Assembly: GCA_027924645.1 (NCBI GenBank)
Contig: BSBN01000334.1
Coordinates: 3,906,001-3,970,000 of the forward strand
DNA from: Cunninghamia lanceolata
Lineage: Eukaryota; Streptophyta; Pinopsida; Cupressales; Cupressaceae
DNA length: 64,000 nt
Reading direction: 5' to 3'
Shown here: positions 37,561-48,132 of the stretch, in pieces
Position numbering within the stretch: position 1 is the first letter of the stretch
Layout of the letters: every line of letters starts with the position of its first letter
Made by a program: the position numbers and the translations under genes
The notes under the pieces: generated by a model
Seen by the model: the letters and a program-made list of their open reading frames with translations, nothing else
Databases searched by the model: none
Told to the model about the DNA's origin: nothing

Positions 37561-38347
37561 AAATGTTGCTCAAGTAAGGAAGACACTGTAACATCAAGGC
37601 TTCAAGGCCTGTCCTTGTATTTCCATTGAATGAGTTGTACTTCATGCTATTGAAAGAATTTTCCATGTAATAAGACATTGCAAGTTGATTGAATCAAGTA
37701 ACAAGACAAGTACCCAACTCTAATGTTGTTTCATTCAAATAGTTATCTTGATGTATATCTTTATGTTATTAAAGTAGTTGATGAATTGTTAGCAAGTAAA
37801 AGTGTTTAAGTAAGGAAAATTTTTCGTAGAACTAGTTGGGTATCTTACACTTACACCATGCCTATCCATCAAACATCACAATGCAATCAAAATCCTAACA
37901 ACATGCCCATGATCCAAGATCAAGTGCAATCATGCAAAGATATTATCAATCACAAGCCTATTAAGAATGAACTAGAGTCTTCTAGTACCATACTTTTCCC
38001 TCAAACACCATCATGTAATCCATGGCCTATCAAGCCTATCAAAGAAAATACAAACATCTTATGTAATACAATCAGACTTTAAATATTTGAAGTAGCCATC
38101 TACAAATATCCATTCAAAAGTGGATTTATAATGCAAGTATGGACGCCATCAATAAAAAAGATTTGTATTAACCAAATATCCATATACGCATACATCAATA
38201 TTTGTCGATATAAGTATAACATATATACAAAATAGCCATATAGGCTTACAAGAATGCCATATAGGCATACAATGTCAACTATGTACAATACAAAATATAT
38301 GTCCACAAATGCCATATAGGCATACAACAAAGGAACACAATAAAAAG
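37561..38347. other. Non-coding spacer downstream of the minus-strand gene
   Basis: No gene supported. From 38245 to 38330 the phrase GCCATATAGGCATACAA occurs three times, with one further variant, in an AT-rich context. This may include the 3' untranslated region of the seven-exon gene that ends at 38348. The 74-codon frame at 37858-38082 has no motif I recognise. Confidence 0.45.
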
Positions 38348-40435
38348 TCATTCCCCTCTAGCTGGTGAAGAGAATAAATCACGAGCAGCCTTTGATCTTC
38401 TAGGGGATGGAGACATGCATGTGGGTGGTCTACTACGAACCCGAGGGCTACTCCTCCTATTTAGTTCTTCCTGCACCTTTACCTGTTACAAAAAAAAGTA
38501 TAGATATTAATATATAGAAATTACATGTTATAAAAAAATGAAACATTTAACAAAATAATCACTTACCGCTAACATATAATCTATCTCCTCGCTTGCCTTA
38601 GTAGCAGGAATAGGCCCTGGTGATGTCATGTCCTATAGAAACCATCCAGATAGAAATTAAACTTCAAATCAATAATCTTTTGATTTTTCAAAAATAGACA
38701 ACTATAACAATAAATGTAAATTGAAATTTACTAATCTGCCTCATACCCCTGTCAATGCCATAGAGCTATGAATCGCAGAGGCCACACCCTGCTCCATTGC
38801 CCTATGAACATGGGGAGGTGTATCCACAGCCTGCATCATCTAGAAATAAAACAACATTATTCAATTACGAAAACTATAATAGTGATGCAAATCATGGCTC
38901 CTAACATACACACACGCTCATCTAAACATGGAAGTACACACAATAAAACACACAAATCACATACAAAAATTTAGTAAGTATAATTCATTCATTAAACTAT
39001 TTATTTTATTACCTCCGTAAAGCTTTGAAGTCCACCACCGCTGGCAGGTGTTGCCATGAAATCTATAGTGTTAACCTATTCAACATCCAAAATCAGAAAT
39101 TAGAATACCATTCATATAACGATGCTATTCACATGTAATATTTATAATTGTTTACTAGTTACATACCTCGACAGTAGATGATCTAGTGAAAAATGTAGGT
39201 GGAGAACCACTGAAAACTGCATCAACACTATGACCCTGAAATTTTATTAAAATCATCAATTTAAATTAGTTAATCTTGTATTTCAAAAATAAAATTTAAT
39301 AAATTAACTTCAATAAACTTGCTAATATTTACTTGAGTATCAAGGCCGAAAGTCTCACTCAGGAGGGTATCTGTCATCACCATCTGCTGAGCTGCAGATG
39401 TAGCCTGTGCACCTGCGTCCTGACTGTCCATGGGGTCATAACCACAGGCTGACCCGCAAGCCTGGCAAGTATGCGGTGGGACCCTACTCCTCGCACTATC
39501 TCCCAACCCACTCTGTGTTGCAGGATCGGCATGCTCTATGATGCTCTAGGTCAAGGCACTAATCGACCTCAGTGTATCGACCTCAACACTCTCCTTCACA
39601 ATGGAAGGGATAGAAACATGCTCGTGGGCTGGTCTGCTGATTACTCATCTCACTACCCGCTGTGGGTCAAGACGTGCCCCTGGTCTATCCTATGCTAAGC
39701 CCCCACCTCTACCCTGGAAGTCCCGCATATCAAAATAGTTTGGCACTTTATTGAGGACAAACTCGAAGTAGAGTTTCCTCAAAAAGTATTGCGGGACCTC
39801 ATTGTTATTGCATGGAGGATGGTCAAAAACCATCCACCACCTCTGCCCGAAATTGTCCCTTATCGCTTGGTTGTTGCACCAATGGATAGGGAACCTCTTG
39901 CATGTAATGGGTGGAGGTTGATTTGTTTGTGGGTTTGTGAAAATTGAACACAAGTCTACTTTTGTAATTTATAATTTTTTGACATCTTGGTATGACAATT
40001 TATCTGCATAGTAATCTCTAAACTCTCTCTTTTTATCGGTCCAACTAGTTATTTGCTTGCTAATTGAATTTACATTTGATAACATAGACTCAAGAGATTC
40101 GGCAAGCGTGGACCTATGCAAGGTTGAAGTGGAAGGATCTTTCAACCTTGCAATTATATCTTCAATTTGTTTTTTGTTGTTTTCAATTTCCCCCATTATA
40201 TTATCCTGTGTTCCAGGGGCATGTCGAGGAATGAATGGAGGAGGTTGTTGTTCTGCAGGTATTTCTTCCTCAAGATTTTGTGGATTTTGAGGAGGAGGAG
40301 GAGGTGCATTAACATTTCCTACAATTAATAAAATATACATCAAAAATCAACAAAAACCTACCTATTTAGGAAGAAATTCAAACAAAAAAACAAAGATAAC
40401 TCACCCCTTTGGCGTGCTCGACGTCGCGGCAGCAT
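38348..40435 (-). pseudogene. Second gene of the giant transposon, seven exons, unknown function, four stop codons
   Basis: I do not recognise the product. On the minus strand the exons are 40435-40405, 40318-39333, 39235-39167, 39075-39013, 38839-38747, 38632-38567 and 38482-38348. All six introns are GT-AG; the first is phase 1 and the rest phase 0. The joined length is 1,443 bases, giving about 480 codons. Visible features are a basic start (MLPRRRARQRG), a proline run, a probable coiled coil (KKQIEDIIARL...), a central block with HWCNNQAIRDNFGQRWW and YFDMRDFQGRGGG, a CxxC-like CQACGSACG, and an SPRRSK-type basic tail. In-frame stops at 39971, 39692, 39647 and 39548 (left end of each codon on the minus strand) are TAA, TAG, TGA and TAG, each derivable by one C-to-T change. 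It starts about 260 bases from the right end and converges on the transposase gene. It may be an accessory DNA-binding or regulatory protein; that is inference. Confidence 0.8.
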
Positions 40436-40480
40436 TTCGGCGATAAATTGACAAGTCTTTTTTGTTGAATGGCGTTTTGT

Positions 40481-40498
40481 AGAACGCGAGCGCGTTTT
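40481..40498. repeat. Subterminal palindromic motif, right copy 1
   Basis: AGAACGCGAGCGCGTTTTTG contains one unit with a diverged outer arm. It lies about 50 bases upstream of the ATG of the minus-strand gene. Confidence 0.75.
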
Positions 40499-40577
40499 TG
40501 AAGGTTTTTAAGCCGCGGGCGGAGGAAAAACTCAGATTGGAATAAAATGACAGCGGTTTTTTTTTTATTTGTAGCAC

Positions 40578-40631
40578 TTTATAACGCGAGCGCGTTATAA
40601 CGCGAGCGCGTTATAACGCGCTCGCCTTATG
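40578..40631. repeat. Subterminal palindromic motif cluster, right copies 2-4
   Basis: Three adjacent units: two ATAACGCGAGCGCGTTAT and then a partly diverged ATAACGCGCTCGCCTTAT. The cluster begins about 60 bases from the right terminal end. It could also act on the promoter of the minus-strand gene. Confidence 0.88.
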
Positions 40632-40661
40632 CCTTAGATTTTTTTGAAAATTTTTTGGCCA

Positions 40662-40693
40662 CTTTTTGGCCCCCCATCTTTTTGCACTTACCC
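40662..40693 (-). repeat. Right terminal inverted repeat (32 bp)
   Basis: Mirror of 10985-11016 with one mismatch. It ends GCACTTACCC at 40693 and is followed by the TAGG duplication. Confidence 0.92.
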
Positions 40694-40697
40694 TAGG
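40694..40697. other. Target site duplication TAGG, right copy
   Basis: Second copy of the 4-bp duplication at 10981-10984; it belongs to the interrupted gypsy codon pair. Confidence 0.9.
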
Positions 40698-41717
40698 TGA
40701 TGTTTGTATTATATCCCAAAGAGAAATATTAGCCAGAGCAGCGTGAAGCTGCTCAACAAGATCATATTCTTGACCACTTTTATGAGTAAGACGAGGTAGT
40801 GGAGGAAGCATAGGTTGAGAACATGGAAGAGAAATGAGCATATGAGGTGCTTTCTTACTTTGCTTGTTATCACAGGTGTCATATGTGTGAGCAATCACAT
40901 TGTGATGTGGTTGTTGCAATATATTTTGAACACCTTGATTTCTTTGAGTGATTTGCCTTACATTGTTTAAGATATAATTGGGCGGTGTAGGTGGTTTTTG
41001 ATCTCCTTGAACTGTAATCACCGGTTTTAAGTAAGAAGGTGCACTAGGTGGTCCTCGTACAATCACCTTAGGAATATTGCTACAAACTCTATTAGTAAAT
41101 ATTGAATTAACATTTTTTCCCTCTCGATTATACCCAACATCTATCCCTAAAGTATTTAATGTGAGAGACCTATTCTCATGTACTAATGTTGCATCTTGGT
41201 CAGGGAGAACATTGGAATGAAAGAAAGGTAAGGTGTTGTTAAGAAGTTTAGGTGTTGTATCACTAGTGATGGCTAAGGGAGTTGAATCTACAACAACTAT
41301 AGGGCTATCTATATTCTTCTCATCTAAGGTTCTTGAATATTCATATATAGGATAAGTAGGATAACTTATGGAATCATCATCATCATCCTCATATAGTTTA
41401 GCTATTAGCTCCAAAGCATTAAGAGAACTTTCACACTCATCATTACTAATGTGTTTTGTCAAATCTTCTACTACCAAAGGGTATGTATTCGTGAGAGATA
41501 TGAAGTTGTCAAAATCAGATACATAGTCAAGGATTTCAAATGAAGAGCATTTAAATTTATCCTTATGATACATAACTTGTATATAAGTGAGAACATGAGG
41601 ATTCATATTAAGAAATTTGTATAAATTCTCAATGTTTCTGATATATGCATGTAAAAATACAAAAGATAAATGAGATGAAGATGGCATAGTGAAATGTCTT
41701 GTAACATAAATGTCCAA
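40698..41717 (-). pseudogene. Ty3/gypsy gag-pol, upstream half, interrupted by the giant transposon
   Basis: From the ATG at 41717 about 340 codons are open without a stop, up to the transposon border. Most of it has no domain I recognise: an acidic DDDDD stretch and Pro-rich segments. The last part, EYDLVEQLHAALANISLWD then IIQTSP, matches the conserved pre-protease segment (YDLVEQL...ISLWELL-S-P type) of Tat/Athila-like gypsy polyproteins. The frame continues past the border for 28 codons into the transposon by accident. The true continuation is at 10980 downward. No 5' LTR or PBS was found to the right. Confidence 0.75.
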
Positions 41718-42399
41718 TAAGATCTAATAAGGCACCCTAGATGTGTGAATATTTCTCTCCTAAACACTTATTTGAGGGAAAAGGGCTAAAAGGTCACACA
41801 AAATCCACAACAAACAAAGTAGATAGGTGGAAAATAGTACATCACAACAAGGCCAAACTTATTTTTTTGAAGAATTTGAGCAAAGGATATGAAAAAGTGT
41901 GCAAACACATAGTGTTGAAACACACACTGTGTAATTAAAACTGTGTCAATTTTCACCTTTTTTAATGCAAATGCCTAAAAGAAAAGGTGTTGTAAGTAAA
42001 TTGATGAGAAGAAGATACTAATAGGCTATATATCAGTCCAATAATGCAACAATACCCTTCACAACACAATTATGATGCAATTCGATATGCAAAACAGACC
42101 AAAATCTAGTGAAATTTGCTAGTTTTTGTTGAAATTGAATATGTGTAAATAGAAATTTTTGAAATATAAATGAAAAAACACACTAAAATGAAAAACTATA
42201 TATAAAATCAGATTTGAATTAGTGCCTAAGATAAGTAGTAAAATCTGAAACAAGATTTTAACTACAAACCCTAGTTTTTGAAATTACTAGGTTAAAAGAA
42301 AAATTTGAAATTTCAATCAAACCCTAGCAATTTTAATATGAAAAATAGAATGAAAAAGATTGTAAGATGATGATTTTATGTAATTTATATCATATTTAA

Positions 42400-42810
42400 T
42401 TTAAAAATAAAAAATTAAATCAAAATTAATTCAAATTATTTAAAAATGCAAACCTAAAATGTCAATTTTTTTCAAAATTTTAAAAAAATTCATTTTTTTT
42501 GTAAATTTTCATATGCAATATGAAAATTATGTATTAAATGAATATAAATTTCAAATATTATGTAAAAATCAAAAATTAAATGAAAATGAATTGAAATTAT
42601 GTCAAAACGGAAGCTAAAATGTCAATTTTTTTAAAAAATTCAAAATTTTCAAATTTTTTTGTAAATTTTCAAATGCAATATGAAAATTACGAATTAAATG
42701 AATATGAATTTCAGATCTAATGAAAAAATAAAAAATTAAATTAAAATTAATTCAAATTATGTCAAAATGCAAGGTAAAACACCGATTTTTTCAAAATTTT
42801 CAAATTGAGA
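42400..42810. repeat. Tandem repeat, ~160-bp unit, about 2.5 copies
   Basis: The phrase CAAATTATNTMAAAANGNAANSTAAAAYRYC recurs at about 42431, 42593 and 42751. Each is followed by a run of T/A-rich sequence and GCAATATGAAAATTA. Confidence 0.75.
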
Positions 42811-43360
42811 TAAAAGTGTTTTTGGAAAAACTGTGTTATGATTTTTTTGCATCAACATTTCGAATCACACTCCGTGATCCGTCATTAGGACAAAATAAGA
42901 GAACCAAATGAGATAAATTTGCAGATTGAGTTCCTTAAGAAGGGAGAGAGGGGTTGAGTAAGGAGTGTAACCCAAGGTTAAGGAATGGTAAGGGGTTGAG
43001 TAGAGGGATAAGAAAGGAAAGGAAAAAAACAAGCAAAAAAGGAAGACTACAAGAGAAATTAAAAAGGAAAGGGATAGAGGAAAGAGTAAGAGCAAGAGGG
43101 GAACAAAATAGAAAGAAGTATGATCAAATAACAAGAGAGAAGGTGGACAAAAGAGAGAAAAGAGACCACGAAAAATAAAATAAAAGTAAAAGAGAATGAT
43201 GAAAAAGAAATAAAATCAATTAACCAAAAAAATAAAGTAAATAAAAGAATGAAATAAATGGAAAGATAAACAAAGCCTCAAATGGGGCTTAAAGATAAAA
43301 AAGAAATGAAATTCCAATAAAAGAAAAGATCAAAAAATCAAAAAGATAAAATGTAATAAA

Positions 43361-43366
<6 letters not shown>

Positions 43367-43420
<54 letters not shown>
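43367..43420. repeat. (AT)n microsatellite
   Basis: About 27 uninterrupted AT dinucleotides immediately left of the foldback at 43433. Confidence 0.97.
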
Positions 43421-43423
<3 letters not shown>

Positions 43424-43432
43424 TTTACATAA

Positions 43433-43595
43433 ATATTATTACTTATAATTTATATAATCATAGTACTATGATTGTAATATTAACTATTTACCTTTGTTTG
43501 CATTTATTCCTTCTTCTTTTGATTTTGTTTGTCTATTTATATAGTTAATATTACAATCATAGTACTATGATTATATAAATTATAAGTAATAATAT
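43433..43595. repeat. Perfect 55-bp inverted repeat with 53-bp spacer (foldback / MITE-like)
   Basis: 43433-43487 is the exact reverse complement of 43541-43595. The arms contain ATCATAGTACTATGAT, itself a palindrome. The flanks are (AT)-rich, so a TA target duplication cannot be separated from the background. There is no coding capacity. It could be a small MITE or a recent inverted duplication. A transcript would form a long hairpin. Confidence 0.88.
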
Positions 43596-43745
43596 ATATG
43601 TAGGGTATCACAGTAATAATATATATGTATATGTATAGTACTATGATGGTCTTCTCTATGCTTGGCATGTTTGTTGTGTTTGTTGACCATACTTTAATGC
43701 ATGTATTGGCCTCATGTTTATACATACATTAAAGTGGGGGCTAAA

Positions 43746-44862
43746 TGTAATGTAGAAAATTTTCCCTTGGGGGCTTTTCCCTCATATGGTTTAGCTCTTG
43801 GGTCTTCTAGTTGCATTTAGGACATCTTGCATCAAAATTTGACAGACTGATGAAATGAGCCCTACATTTCATGACAAATGGGACCTAGGGGGATCCCTTG
43901 AACCTAACCCTGACCAAAATAGGGGGGGAGGACTTGGGGACCCTACCCTAGTCCTACCGTATTTTGGGTCAATCCCATATTTTGGGTGTCCACTTGTGAC
44001 CTTTATTTGGGTTCTATGCTGACATGGTAAGTTTGAATTATGAAATTCTTGAAGGGAGTGTTTGTAGTTACATATAAAAGAATATTTAGGCATTCATTTG
44101 TAAACTAGATTACAACTAGATGATTACTAGCAAGCAATTTGGATTCTCAAGTTGATGTGAAGGTGATTCAAGGCATTCATTATGTAGCAAGAGAAGATTT
44201 GTGTTGTCTATGTGTTTGTATTTACAGATTTGAGCAATCATCTCCTCATGGCATGAAGAGCTTCTTCCTTCCATGAGATCTTCACTACAAGGTGATATCA
44301 TTTGTGTTTTTGAGCATTTATCATTTGTTTTTTGCCTCTGCCTTACAAGGGCACTCACTCTCTATCTGACAACGGTGTTCAGAAGTCTTGAATGTCTCTC
44401 TAGGGAATGACCAAGGCAAGCCTCTAAACACCACAACCCCCTCCAAAAGTTTTCATGATTACAGGTTACAAGTTGAGGGTTCAGGAAAAGTGAAGTTGCA
44501 GGAGGGTATCTCAGAGTGTCAGAATTGTAGATCAGAGAAGGAAATATCTCCCTGGACTAGGGTGCCTTCTCATTAGTCCTCAAAGTTCTATGATGGGAAA
44601 ACGTTTGGTACACTAGGAACAGGTTGCAGATCTTGTTTGTAGATCCCGATAGAAACTTGGTCCTTGGACTTGGGTGCCCTCTCATTAGTCCTTGACTTTT
44701 CTGCCTCCAAAATCTAAAAAACAGGTGCACAATTATTTGTCATTTTACATCTGTTTATAGCATTATTTTTTGATATTTGTCCATTTGTTGTCATATTTGC
44801 ATAATTAAGGTTTTAAGGTATAATTGAGCATAAGAGAAGATAATTGGCAATCAAATCATAAA
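43746..44862 (+). repeat. LTR (3' LTR, plus orientation), partner family of 5344-6418
   Basis: It begins TGTAATGTAG right after the polypurine tract AAAGTGGGGGCTAAA. Along its length it aligns with the reverse complement of 5344-6418. It contains two spaced copies of the GRACTWGGGTGCC...CTCATTAGTCC block (44560 and 44670). The right end is estimated from loss of similarity. The interior to its left is only partly preserved. Since orientation is opposite to the 5.3-6.4 kb copy, the two are not a pair of one element. Confidence 0.75.
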
Positions 44863-46399
44863 ATCCAAGCTTCCCTACATCTCATAGTGATCTAGGGTCT
44901 AATAGTGCATGGCCACTCAGCCCTAGGTACTTGAATGTAATTGGTGAAAGGAGGATACACATACAAAACTACCAAAAACTAACTATCCAAATTCCACCCA
45001 TTACACAAGATACAAATGTATACATCAAAGGACAAGCATGTCCATCATCAAAGAAATTCATACATAATCACAAAGGGGTAGTCATGTTTAATCAAGAGGA
45101 AACAAACTCTAACAACCAGGAGCAACCAGTCATGAAGATTGTCAATAGTCAAAGTAACTAGAGAGGTCTAAAATAGCCAAAAGTGAAGAGAGGATAATTC
45201 TGAACTATTAATGATCAGTCATTAATGAAAAAGGCATCATGAAGAAGTTTGAACAAAATAGAATATTGAAAAAGATAGCTATAAAATGTCACAACATTCA
45301 CACTAAGGAGCAGTAATATGGCAGTGCATGTGACATGTGATGACAGTGTGAAGTTCATGGTGGATAGCAGGATAGTCAACAAATCTAAAGAATAAGCCTA
45401 CACATCTATAGATCAAAATAATGAATAGTCAAAGAGATACATCAATTATGGTAATAGTAATATGATGAAGGCTACAAAGGACAATCAACTTTAATGAGTG
45501 CAGCCAAAAGACTATATACCATCTATAAAGTCATCATGGACGTATAAAATAGTATTCATAGATAAATAGAGATAAATGTCAAAATGAAAGGAGGATCCAT
45601 AAGTTTAAAACATAGTGAGAAAGCATTCTTCATAGTGAACTAAGAGATAGTCAACTATTAAATAATGAGAGTGATAAAGGTTTAGCAAAGGCATCAGGAT
45701 TTCTTTTAAACTCTTAATGTTTTGTAGACTTTGTGAATGAGCTTGGTAATCTTTTCTATATACAAGGTCTACAAAGATGCAAGATAAGAACAATGATTAT
45801 GAGATCCAAGCTTCTTTTTAGTAAGATGTAGATCACAAATCATACTTTCAATGGTTTTGAGATCATGGTTTCATTGAATGAAAGTGACAGGAGGTGAAAA
45901 CTTAGAAGGATTTCATAATGATATGAGATATCCTTATGGCTTGTGATAATATTACAAGGTGTAAAGATATTAAAAGCTCAGTCATGGACAAAGAAAATAG
46001 TCAAGAGAACAAGGAAATAATCATGAGGACAATTTGAGAAGTTGCCTCTTATCATGGAGTAGTTACCAATCACAGAATACCTTGATAGTTATGATTGATA
46101 GTGAGGAAGTTTGTACAGTCAAGGAGAAACCACACTAAACTGTCAAGGGACTGTTATCACACCTAGATGGATTGTATGATGAGAATCAACCTGAGGGAAA
46201 TGCTTTTAGTTTTAAAAGTCTCATAAACCCTTGATAAGGTGCAAAAAAAGAAAGGAGCAGTCATCTAGAAGCAAAGAAGTGAGGGTTAGGACATTATGAC
46301 CTAGAAGGACAAGGCTCTCAACAAAGAATCTATAAAGAGATTGTGATTATCATCTCCTAGGTATTGTAGACTTTTAGCTGTAAATGAAGATGTGAAAGG

Positions 46400-46408
46400 T
46401 ATATAAAG
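46400..46408 (+). promoter_or_regulatory. TATA box of the long-LTR gypsy promoter
   Basis: TATATAAAG followed by a C/T-rich stretch. The 3' LTR has TATAGAAAG at the same place (about 60739), so only this copy keeps the consensus. Confidence 0.6.
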
Positions 46409-47985
46409 GTCCTCTCATCATGCAAGAGAGTCTACAATAGAAAACTTCTCATGACTACATATAGAGGTTTGTTCTCTCCTTTTCTTTTTTGACAAATTTG
46501 TGAAGAGTTTAGGTCTAATGATTTTGAGGACAACAAAGCCATCTCTCAAGAAGAGAGGGAAGTTATTTATAGATTTATAACACTCATAGAGGTTGTCACC
46601 TTAGAAGAAAGCATGTCTAGTGTGAAGTCCTATCCTATTCCTTCTCTTAGAGATTTTACGTTAATTGGTTGTTTAAATGTGCCATGCTTGACTATCAAGA
46701 GGTATGAAAGGAGGCCTACAAGAACTCATTAGGTAGAGCCTGCACTATCTAGAAAGGCTTATCTAGTAGTAATGAAAAGTTTTAAGGATCTATAGATGTT
46801 GAAGATAACAAGTCATAAAAAGGGTCATGAACAATAGAAAGGAGTAGTCAGCTGTGAATTAGGAATGGTCATGTGACTGTTTTTGAACGAGTACATAAGA
46901 ATAAAGTAGGAGAGGCAGTTTTCTTGAAAAGAAAAGGGCATCTTTCATGAACTTTCATAGAAGAAACCCTAACATACAAGAAGAGAAGTACAATAGTTTT
47001 TCAAGCATTTTCTTCAGAGGAAGCAACATTCTATAGTAGAGATGAAAGGAGATAAGCATTTTATTCACAGTTCTAATTCATATGAAAAGCCAAAACCAAA
47101 AGTTTTTATCATGTAGGAAGCAACTTTGAGCACTTTTCATCATTTTTCTCCAACAGGAATAGCAAAGGGAGAAGATCTTAATTTTCAAGACATAATGCGA
47201 AAGTAATGAACCCAAAAGTGCTAACGATACAAAGTTTTCTCAAGTTTTGATGAGGTATGTAAAGCCAGAGTAGTAAAGGAGGAAGCAAACTTACCAGAAA
47301 AGCCATTAGAAGCATTCCACAGGAAACCTTCAACAAATAGCCCTTCAAAACCCTTGGTGCATTAGAAGTAGAGAAGCCAAAGTGGAGATGTGGAAAAGCA
47401 AATGATAAGATTTTAGGGTTTGCAAAGGATGTTTTGTTCATAAGAATGTCCTAGCCTGATGGGATTATTCTCTTTTTTGACTTCTAATGTTAAAATTATT
47501 AAAAAATCAAATGAGAGGTCATGGTCACATCCTTCTAAGTGTTGAAATGCCTAGTGAAGCATGAGGAGGTCATGGGAGCTATAAGAGTATAATGAATATT
47601 TTGACCTTTTTAAGGTTCCTTATCAAATAGGTCTTAAACATCAAAATAAACATCATTAAAGGTTAAGGAAATCAAAAGAATGTTGTGATGACGTTTATAG
47701 GGTTCTTTTTTGACATTTGGTCAACTCTATATCATTGGATAGTTTTGAGGTCTCTTTCCAAGCCAAAGATTAAAAAGACATTATTATAGCCTTATGACAT
47801 TTTGTAAAGAGTAGAAATGAAGTGAATTTATTATGTAAACCCTTTTCTTTTGCATGAGGAGGAAAAAAATATTGTATTTTAACAATTATTAAGGGTAATA
47901 TTATATAAATTGCCTTAATATTTGTTCCATAAAACCAAGAAAATAATTATAAAACACTTATTAAGGTAAAGCATGCACATGAATT

Positions 47986-48132
47986 GGGTAGGGGGCTTGG
48001 CTTGATTGGCGAGAGCTTCCTGTGGTAGGCACGAGGTCACGAGGTCCAGTCTCCCCCCTGCCCACCTGATATTGTAAGTGGTTCATAGCTCTAATCAAAA
48101 AGCGTTTACCCATGTTGAATTAAAAAAAAAAA
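47986..48132 (+). mobile_element. tRNA-derived SINE (147 bp) with poly(A) tail and 15-bp duplication
   Basis: The copy is flanked by exact repeats GCATGCACATGAATT at 47971-47985 and 48133-48147 and ends in an A-run. Near its start it has an A-box-like TGGCTTGATTGGCGAG (from about 47998) and a B-box-like GAGGTCCAGTCTCC (48041-48054), the internal RNA polymerase III promoter of tRNA-derived SINEs. The other LTR of the host element (around 62355-62375) reads straight through the site with one copy of the 15-mer, which proves insertion. It has no protein-coding capacity and relies on LINE machinery. Confidence 0.9.

Larger units (their letters stand above)
10985..40693. mobile_element. Giant 29.7-kb DNA transposon with TIRs, Sola-like (tentative)
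   Basis: The ends are 32-bp inverted repeats (GGGTAAGTGC at each end) flanked by a TAGG duplication. The element interrupts a gypsy gag-pol frame between ...IIQTSP and TYHGML; taking it out with one TAGG rejoins the codons ACA TCA CCT ACA TAC in frame, which proves the borders. Without the nested copia it is about 22.6 kb. It contains a DDE-type transposase gene (25787-28884, plus), a seven-exon gene of unknown function on the minus strand (40435-38348), palindromic CpG-rich subterminal motifs, a telomere-like satellite, a ~359-bp tandem array and a ~6-kb GGCGC-rich tract. Assignment to Sola rests on the 4-bp duplication and on transposase motifs recalled from that kind of family, without a search. 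Both genes carry stop codons, so this copy is not autonomous now. Confidence 0.93.
41718..43430. other. Non-coding AT-rich region with tandem and purine-rich segments
   Basis: No gene supported. It contains a tandem repeat (42400-42810), a purine-rich stretch (about 42930-43340, long runs of GGAAAGG, GAGAAAG and AAAGAAA on the plus strand) and an (AT)n microsatellite (43367-43420). The open frames over the purine-rich part are compositional. Confidence 0.6.

Noticed and set aside
10985..40693. CACTA or Mutator-like assignment of the giant transposon
   Set aside because: Ends are GGGTAAGTGC, not CACTA; the duplication is 4 bp, not 3 or 9; and the transposase motifs do not look like those families.
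10985..40693. Maverick/Polinton or other virus-like giant element
   Set aside because: No polymerase, packaging ATPase, capsid or protease genes were seen; only a transposase and one unknown gene.
42865..43178. Overlapping open frames over the purine-rich tract
   Set aside because: Low-complexity composition gives open frames on both strands; no family resemblance.
5344..44862. The two ~1.1-kb LTRs as the pair of one retrotransposon
   Set aside because: They are in opposite orientation and each follows its own polypurine tract.
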